The notes beneath the pieces are model-generated. The model did not search any database and was not told the DNA's origin. It saw only the letters and a list, made by a program, of their open reading frames with translations. Both the position numbers and the translations under genes were made by a program. From JBFMAE01 sp040756085 (GTDB lineage Bacteria > Desulfobacterota > BSN033 > UBA1163), in assembly GCA_040756085.1 (NCBI GenBank), contig JBFMAE010000432.1, positions 1-9,017 on the forward strand: 9,017 bases of DNA. The letters run 5' to 3'. Below are positions 1 to 4,107 of this stretch, piece after piece (the first letter of the stretch is position 1; every line of letters starts with the position of its first letter).

Positions 1-241
1 AAATATGTACCTTATCCCAATTGCCTAAACTCTTATCAAGTTTGTGGGATAACTCGTTACCACCAGGTATAGTTTTGCCAAGTAGCTCGGCCCGTTCTAA
101 TCTTTGTTTGCTCCATAACCCTCCACACTCTGCTATAATTGTTAAGTTATCAACGGCCGTAAAGTGATAAAGGTTTTTAATCCCATACTTATCCAAAATC
201 CTTTTCATTTCATCAGCTTTGGGATGCAGGCGAACAGTCAT
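1..241 (-). CDS. DarT-like ssDNA ADP-ribosyltransferase (DUF4433 family), N-terminal part, cut by the window edge
   Basis: The minus strand is open from an ATG at 241 to the left edge, giving 80 residues with no stop. Residues 20-31 read GIKNLYHFTAVD, followed by NLTIIAECGGLWS and then PGGNELSHKLDKSLGNWDKVH. The pattern YHFT-x3-NL-x6-GGL, then PGGN-x-SH before a hydrophobic strand, is what I know from the N-terminus of the DarT/DUF4433 family, where the His-Phe-Thr strand helps form the NAD+ pocket. Family members add ADP-ribose to bases in single-stranded DNA, and a macrodomain partner, DarG, usually encoded just downstream, removes it; that position lies outside this window. The catalytic Glu region is also outside. 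The gene follows hsdS by 81 bp on the same strand, consistent with a shared defence island. The frame stays open upstream of the ATG to a TGA at 296-298 but has no other usual start there. The ribosome-binding site is weak (AAAAAG). Family assignment is by pattern recognition only. Confidence 0.62.
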   Translation of the reverse strand, partial: MTVRLHPKADEMKRILDKYGIKNLYHFTAVDNLTIIAECGGLWSKQRLERAELLGKTIPGGNELSHKLDKSLGNWDKVHI

Positions 242-322
242 CTTTTTACAGGAACCTGAAAAAATTGAGATGAAGATTAAAATGACATTGATACTTCAAT
301 TCCGATTAAATGTAGAATAACA

Positions 323-1852
323 TTATTGATTAACATTTACTATAACTTTTTGGCGGCCTTTATCTCTATGGGGTCTTCCGGGAATTTCCTTTGAATGCCT
401 TTTGGATTTGATGCGGGCTAAGAGTTCGGAGGCTGATTCATAGCAGCGGCCTTCGCGGCGGGCGAGTTCCGCTTCGGTTGGGACTAATTCCCCCCGGAAT
501 GCTTTGGCCAGGATTGCCTTAGTAAGCTTTTCAGCCCGCACTGTTGCCGCTGTCACTCGTTTCTCAACAGCATCCGCCAATTTAAACATTGCTTCAACTC
601 GGCATACTATTTCATGTTGTTCAGCAATCGTAGGTACGGGTAGTGGAAGTCTTTTTAGGTCCCTAATGTTGACGCCAGTATAAGCGACTCCTTTTGTGAC
701 CTCCGAAAGCCAGTTCTGGCTCCAGGTGGACGCGATGGCATAGGAAAAGAATTTAGAATCAAATTCAGGGTGCAAAGGCAACATTGCAACCTCACGAGAA
801 ATATTGTATCCAGCCATCTCTTTAGGAACAACTGCGACCCCACCAAGTGACCCCCGAACAGTGATGAGAATTTCACCGCCTTTCAAAAAAGTACGATAGT
901 ATTTCGCCGCAATCTCTGGGGAGATACGCTTAATATGATCTTTATCAATATAAAGCCAACGCACATCTGAGGATCTTAAGGTCCAAACCCCGTTCTTAAT
1001 AGCGGGACCAAGTTTGATAACCCCATATGTAATTATCCGCTCTGGTTCGCAAAGGTATTGACAGCGAGACCAAATCCATTCTTCAGGAATCTTGGAGAGT
1101 TCCACGGGATCTTCATCAGATGGTACCTCAACGAGTGCCTTCTTCCCGCATATCCGAAGGAGAGATTCTTTTCCAGATTCAAACCTCACATTTTTATTTC
1201 GCCAGTCGGCGGTGAGGCGGCCGGAACAGGCAGCGGCGAGAACAGCCTGACGGAAGCGCTTGAGGATCATCGAGACTCTGGCCAGACGTTCCCTTGTAGT
1301 ATTAATCCGTGCCAGTAATTCCTCCACCTTTTCCACGATTCGGTTCTGCTCTGCCAGTGGGGCAAGGGGGACCATTGTCCCCGGAGCAAAACTCTGGTTA
1401 ATTCCACCTTGGGCAGACCCACGAAAATTTTCTAAAATTCGGTCTTGCCCTTCCTTTGAAAACAGGAAATAGAAAAGAAATGGTGGGTGGACACCTTTTT
1501 CTAGTCGGCAGATAAACACATGTTCATTAACAGCAGCAGGATTATAAGGAAAGTCCTCACGTACCAAAGCTACCTTTCCAGTTGTCGCTCCATCTTTAAC
1601 TATCAGGATGTCACCAATTTGGATATGCCCATGTTTCATCTGTTTAAAAAAATTATATGTAACATACTTGATCTTCTCAAATTTGAATCCCCCATTTTCG
1701 TTAATATGTTCACCCCCTATACTTAGTACACCTCCTTCGATCCCCTTAACTCCTCCTTTTGGGCGTGAACCCGATTCAAGAGTCTGAAGAATTTGGTCCA
1801 GGGTGATCTCAACCCAACCTTCCGGGAGGTTATTTTCTATATAATGTTCCAT
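323..1852 (-). CDS. hsdS: Type I restriction-modification specificity subunit HsdS
   Basis: HsdS chooses the DNA sequence recognised by the type I complex. The protein shows the expected duplicated layout. Target-recognition domain 1 spans about residues 10-160, opening LPEGWVEITLDQIL and ending GGINQSFAPGTMVPLAPLAEQ. A coiled-coil spacer follows (EQNRIVEKVEELLARI, then LKRFRQAVLAAACSGRLTADWR) at about 168-218. Target-recognition domain 2 spans about 255-405, with the closing motif GVNIRDLKRLPLPVPTIAEQ. A second spacer helix (EQHEIVCRVEAMFKLADAVEKR, ending AILAKAFRGELVP) brings it to about 480, followed by a basic tail. The two different domains imply an asymmetric bipartite target, which cannot be deduced here. 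I start it at the ATG at 1852 (MEHYIENNLPEGW, 509 aa); a longer reading from a TTG at 1888 adds 12 unconserved residues. It is separated from hsdM by about 170 bp holding a palindromic repeat and a candidate promoter, whereas hsdM and hsdS commonly abut or overlap. Confidence 0.95.
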   Translation of the reverse strand: MEHYIENNLPEGWVEITLDQILQTLESGSRPKGGVKGIEGGVLSIGGEHINENGGFKFEKIKYVTYNFFKQMKHGHIQIGDILIVKDGATTGKVALVREDFPYNPAAVNEHVFICRLEKGVHPPFLFYFLFSKEGQDRILENFRGSAQGGINQSFAPGTMVPLAPLAEQNRIVEKVEELLARINTTRERLARVSMILKRFRQAVLAAACSGRLTADWRNKNVRFESGKESLLRICGKKALVEVPSDEDPVELSKIPEEWIWSRCQYLCEPERIITYGVIKLGPAIKNGVWTLRSSDVRWLYIDKDHIKRISPEIAAKYYRTFLKGGEILITVRGSLGGVAVVPKEMAGYNISREVAMLPLHPEFDSKFFSYAIASTWSQNWLSEVTKGVAYTGVNIRDLKRLPLPVPTIAEQHEIVCRVEAMFKLADAVEKRVTAATVRAEKLTKAILAKAFRGELVPTEAELARREGRCYESASELLARIKSKRHSKEIPGRPHRDKGRQKVIVNVNQ

Positions 1853-1890
1853 TACGGGGGTCACTCTCGAACAATGTAAATTTATCAATT

Positions 1891-1920
1891 ATTATCGTTC
1901 CCTGGATGGGGGATGATCAA
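1891..1920 (-). promoter_or_regulatory. Candidate sigma70-type promoter for hsdS
   Basis: On the minus strand TTGATC (1915-1920) is followed after 18 bases by GATAAT (1891-1896), matching the -35 and -10 consensus at 4/6 and 5/6 positions. Transcription would begin near 1884, about 30 bases before the hsdS ATG at 1852. It lies downstream of the repeat that separates hsdM from hsdS, so it could give hsdS its own transcript. This is a pattern match only. Confidence 0.35.
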
Positions 1921-1943
1921 AGTGAATGTGGACATATTAAGGT

Positions 1944-2016
1944 CCCCCTCACCCTAACCCTCTCCCCAAAGAGAGAGGAATTATTATTTTATCCTCTCCC
2001 ACCAGGGGAGAGGGGA
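1944..2016. repeat. REP-like intergenic palindromic repeat between hsdM and hsdS
   Basis: The plus strand reads CCCCTCACCCTAACCCTCTCC followed by two hairpins. The outer one pairs CCTCTC near 1959-1964 with GAGAGG at 1973-1978. The stronger one pairs CCTCTCCC (1993-2000) with GGGAGAGG (2006-2013) around a five-base loop. The CCCTCACCCTAACCCTCTCC motif recurs as a short intergenic palindrome in many environmental bacterial genomes, as far as I recall; only this copy is in the window. The stem is followed on the transcribed strand by ATAAAATAATAATT rather than a clean T-run, so it is not a convincing terminator, though the RNA would fold and could separate hsdM and hsdS expression. Confidence 0.6.
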
Positions 2017-2024
2017 ATAGTAGT

Positions 2025-2360
2025 TCATTTTGTTTGTTTAAAAACGGAATCCGGAACCTCGTTACTATTTTCAAGCATTGATATGATGGTACTCAATTCC
2101 TCCACCGCGCTCTCCAGTTCTGAAATCGCATCGGAAGCCAGCTCTTCGGGTTCGGGTAATTCATCCATGTCATCAAGTGACTCATCCTTGAGCCATTTGA
2201 GGCTATCTATTTTGAAGTCACGATCCTTAACCTCACTAATTGTGAAACAGCGCCAACGATCTTCTTTGGAATCTTTTGGATCTCGCTTTGAATGGCCTTC
2301 CGGATTTGTGCCATAGCATGCCTCAAATTCTGCAAAATGTTGTGGAGTCAGAGGCCGTTC
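2025..2360 (-). pseudogene. hsdM: C-terminal part of HsdM, in the -1 frame
   Basis: After the upstream hsdM frame stops, the -1 frame is open for 111 codons from the GAA at 2358-2360 to a TGA at 2025-2027. It begins ERPLTPQHFAEFEACYG and continues with DSKEDRWRCFTISEVKDRDFKI, LKWLKDESLDDMDELPEPEE and a final helix SAVEELSTIISMLEN. This is the standard C-terminus of this HsdM subfamily, which normally runs on directly from NVPxITKK. Joined to the 372 shared residues it gives a full-length protein of 483 aa. The segment has no ATG near its beginning, and its own frame is closed by a TGA at 2394-2396 just upstream, so it is unlikely to be translated except by a frameshift from hsdM. In characterised HsdM proteins this C-terminal helical region contacts HsdS, so its loss should prevent assembly of a working methyltransferase. 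Confidence 0.85.
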
Positions 2361-3475
2361 TTTTTTGTAATCCTCGGAACATTGGTGCGGGCGTCATAGA
2401 CCCATGTATTTTCTGTGGGGTAACCTTTGGTGAAGAATATAACGTTGGTTTTAGTTCCAGGGCTATATGGAGTAAATGTCCCATTTGGGAGACGGAGGAC
2501 GGTATGAAGATCGCAATCCTCTGTCAGAATCTTAAAAACCTCCCCTGCCTGATCAGCAAAAAGGACGTTATCAGGTACAACGATGGCTGCCCGGCCACCG
2601 GGTTTAAGAACACTCATCACATGCTGGACAAAGTTGAGTTGTTTATTGCTGGTGGCAACGGTGAAATCGTCACGGTTTGGTGCTTGATTTGCTCCTTTTG
2701 TTCCAAAAGGAGGATTGGTCATTACACAGTCATAACCTCCATCTTTAGGAACTCTTTTGGGTTCATAAATGGCATCTCCCATGTAAATATTGGCCTGGAT
2801 ACCATGAAGGTAAAGATTCATCAAAGCCAATCTTCTTGGTCGTGGTACGAGTTCTGTTCCTGAGTATGTAGAGGACAGAATGCGTTTGGCTTCTTCTCTT
2901 TCAAGGCCGCCTTTGGTTTGGTCAATCAGCCATTCATAGGCACAGACCAAAAACCCTCCGGTTCCTGCGGCAGGATCATGGATGGTAAAGTCTTTTGTCC
3001 TTCGAGGATCAGGTTTCATGCATCGGACAATGGATTGAATAAGGATTCGAGGAGTAAAGTATTGGCCTGCTCCTTTCTTCCCTTCAGAAGCCGATTTTTC
3101 GAGTAAGCCCTCATAAGCGGCAGCCTTTACGTCTATATTAAGACCAGTCCATTCAATCTCGTCAATGAGGTTGACAAGACGATTTAGGTTAACGGGATTA
3201 CTGAATCGGGAAAGAGCGCCAGCATAGATGGCCCCCAACATACCTGGTTGCTCCCCCAGACCCCTAAGAGTGGCCTGGTAATGATCCGTCAACTCAGTCC
3301 CGGATTTTTCTCTCAATACTGACCAGGAATATTTAGAAGGAATTTCTACCCCTTTTTCCTCAACCATCTTTAGAAAGAGAAGATAGGTTAACTGCTCGAT
3401 GTAATCGCCGTAGTCGATTCCATCGTGACGCAGGGTATGACAAAATCCCCAGAGTTTACCAACGATATCAGTCAT
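2348..3475 (-). CDS. hsdM: Type I restriction-modification DNA methyltransferase subunit HsdM (N-terminal and catalytic part; frame broken near the end)
   Basis: HsdM transfers a methyl group from S-adenosylmethionine to adenine N6 in the site chosen by HsdS. The 375-residue reading frame has the HsdM N-terminal helical domain (about 1-130, IDYGDYIEQLTYLLFLKMVEE), the GAGQYFTPR entry motif (135-143), the AdoMet-binding motif DPAAGTGGF (167-175) and the catalytic NPPF (254-257), with PGGRAAIVVPDNVLF after it. The frame stops abruptly after NVPRITKKNGL. The missing C-terminus follows in the -1 frame, and the junction is an A AAA AAG heptamer (2360-2366). Either the window lacks one A of a longer run, by mutation or sequencing error, or the gene uses programmed frameshifting. 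The start is well supported: GAGAAGG (3482-3488) lies six bases before the ATG at 3475. It begins 27 bp after the ORF6N gene, so the two are probably cotranscribed. Confidence 0.93.
   Translation of the reverse strand: MTDIVGKLWGFCHTLRHDGIDYGDYIEQLTYLLFLKMVEEKGVEIPSKYSWSVLREKSGTELTDHYQATLRGLGEQPGMLGAIYAGALSRFSNPVNLNRLVNLIDEIEWTGLNIDVKAAAYEGLLEKSASEGKKGAGQYFTPRILIQSIVRCMKPDPRRTKDFTIHDPAAGTGGFLVCAYEWLIDQTKGGLEREEAKRILSSTYSGTELVPRPRRLALMNLYLHGIQANIYMGDAIYEPKRVPKDGGYDCVMTNPPFGTKGANQAPNRDDFTVATSNKQLNFVQHVMSVLKPGGRAAIVVPDNVLFADQAGEVFKILTEDCDLHTVLRLPNGTFTPYSPGTKTNVIFFTKGYPTENTWVYDARTNVPRITKKNGL
2360..2366 (-). other. A AAA AAG slippery heptamer at the hsdM frame break
   Basis: Codons ACA AAA AAG (Thr-Lys-Lys) place A AAA AAG exactly in the X XXY YYZ phase needed for tandem -1 slippage, as in dnaX. 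After slippage the next codons are GAA CGG CCT, giving KKERPLTP, the expected HsdM sequence. Possible stimulators are weak. GCCTC (2351-2355) can pair with GAGGC (2320-2324) across a 26-base loop, four bases after the heptamer. A GAGGA lies only four bases before it, closer than the 10-14 bases usual for -1 stimulation. Confidence 0.5.
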
Positions 3476-3502
3476 GGATTACCTTCTCTCTGTTTTTCAA
3501 CT

Positions 3503-3787
3503 TTATTTTCCGTTATCGGGATCTCCCGCACGAAACCCGATGGGACGGCGCTTTGGTTCCGGGGGCGTCATCAATTGACGGATAGCGGAAACCAGAGACT
3601 GAATCGCTTCATCATGGCTTTCCAATTTTCGTTCTAATTCTGATAGCTTGTGTGCCAACTCCTTATGTGTTGCAAGCATTTCTCGAAGTTTGATAAATGC
3701 CCGAACCACAAATACACTTACTTCGATAGCCCTTTTCGTGTTGAGAACACTCGCCACCATTATTGCTCCGTGCTCGGTAAAAAACAT
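3503..3787 (-). pseudogene. C-terminal part of the ORF6N-domain protein, displaced frame
   Basis: This frame carries the second half of the ORF6N-type protein: FTEHGAIMVASVLNTKRAIEVSVFVVRAFIKLREMLATH, then a charged helix (KELAHKLSELERKLESHDEAIQSLVSAIRQLM, likely a coiled coil) and the usual tail PPEPKRRPIGF. In intact relatives the first half runs straight into YVFTEHGAIM. Here the junction is a run of six T on the coding strand (3779-3784); removing one T joins PNV-F directly to TEHGAIM and gives one protein of roughly 180 residues. An ATG at 3787 could start this piece (MFFTEHGAIM), but no ribosome-binding site precedes it, so I treat it as a fragment rather than a separate gene. Its stop lies 27 bp before hsdM. 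Confidence 0.8.
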
Positions 3788-4046
3788 TTGGAAGAACCGG
3801 TGAAAATTTAAGCTTTGCGAGGTGGTCGCAATTTGCGACCACCTCAGCCTTCTCTTTTACCGTGAGGCGAAACATGAAGTCTTGAGGAAAACGGTTACGA
3901 TTACGCTTAACCTGCTCGTTTAACCGCTTTGTGGTGACTCCGTAAAGCTCCGCCAAATCAGTGTCTAACATAACTTTTTGGCCGCGGATCAACAGGATAC
4001 GCTGCTCAATCTGTCCTGTCGGGATAATAGCTCTCTTTTCACTCAT
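3663..4046 (-). CDS. ORF6N-domain DNA-binding protein (phage type), frameshifted after its N-terminal domain
   Basis: Residues 1-75 match the ORF6N domain: IPTGQIEQRILLIRGQKVMLDTDLAELYGVTTKRLNEQVKRN, then RFPQDFMFRLT. The domain is known from phage antirepressor-like proteins, where it is thought to bind DNA; RILLIRG, VMLDxDLAELYGV and RNxxRFPxDFMF are its hallmarks. Genes of this type are often found in or beside type I restriction operons, and their role there is not established. Conserved sequence continues through EVVANCDHLAKLKFSPVLPNVF to about residue 88. Beyond that the frame is wrong: YRARSNNGGECSQHEK and the rest are out-of-frame residues, and the true continuation is in the other frame from about 3779 down. 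The segment encoding EVVANCDHL is a perfect palindrome. The gene lies 61 bp after hsdR. No strong ribosome-binding site is visible before the ATG at 4046. Confidence 0.82.
   Translation of the reverse strand: MSEKRAIIPTGQIEQRILLIRGQKVMLDTDLAELYGVTTKRLNEQVKRNRNRFPQDFMFRLTVKEKAEVVANCDHLAKLKFSPVLPNVFYRARSNNGGECSQHEKGYRSKCICGSGIYQTSRNACNT
3819..3845. repeat. Perfect palindrome with 13-bp arms inside the ORF6N gene
   Basis: GAGGTGGTCGCAA (3819-3831) and TTGCGACCACCTC (3833-3845) are exact reverse complements around a single T at 3832. It lies wholly in coding sequence and encodes EVVANCDHL. Its core, TCGCAA-T-TTGCGA, is the same as the palindrome in front of the gene (TCACAA-T-TTGTGA) apart from one symmetric substitution in each arm. 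It could be a protein-binding site or form an RNA hairpin in the message. Confidence 0.85.
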
Positions 4047-4068
4047 TTTCTTGAGCTCATTAATGCCT

Positions 4069-4098
4069 ATTTTATCTCTTTGAAATCACAATTTGTGA
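4069..4098 (-). promoter_or_regulatory. Candidate operator-promoter in front of the ORF6N gene
   Basis: The inverted repeat TCACAA-T-TTGTGA (4086-4098) sits in the 61-bp gap after hsdR. On the minus strand a good -10 element, TAAAAT (5/6), lies at 4069-4074, and its -35 position, 18 bases upstream, falls within the palindrome with poor consensus (TCACAA). A protein bound there would cover the promoter. The likeness to the palindrome inside the ORF6N gene suggests the same protein reads both; ORF6N itself is the obvious candidate. The promoter and the regulation are inferred; the repeat is seen directly. Confidence 0.4.
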
Positions 4099-4107
4099 CC
4101 TCAAGAT

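Noticed and set aside
1853..1888. Longer hsdS reading from a TTG at 1888 (12 extra residues)
   Set aside because: The added residues are not HsdS-like and no ribosome-binding site favours the TTG; the ATG at 1852 starts just before the usual LPEGW opening.
1993..2013. Stem-loop after hsdM as an intrinsic terminator
   Set aside because: On the transcribed strand the stem is followed by ATAAAATAATAATT, without a T-run, and it belongs to a REP-like repeat.
1906..2316. Plus-strand frame of 136 codons rich in serine
   Set aside because: It is antisense to the displaced HsdM C-terminus; the acidic EEL/DDMDELPEPEE region on the minus strand produces the serine-rich shadow.
2367..2375. GAGGA just before the slippery heptamer as a dnaX-like stimulator
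   Set aside because: The spacing is only four bases; internal Shine-Dalgarno stimulation of -1 shifting normally needs about 10-14, and short spacing favours +1 shifts.
2276..2863. Plus-strand frame of 195 codons
   Set aside because: Antisense to the conserved HsdM catalytic domain, with no recognisable motif and no ribosome-binding site.
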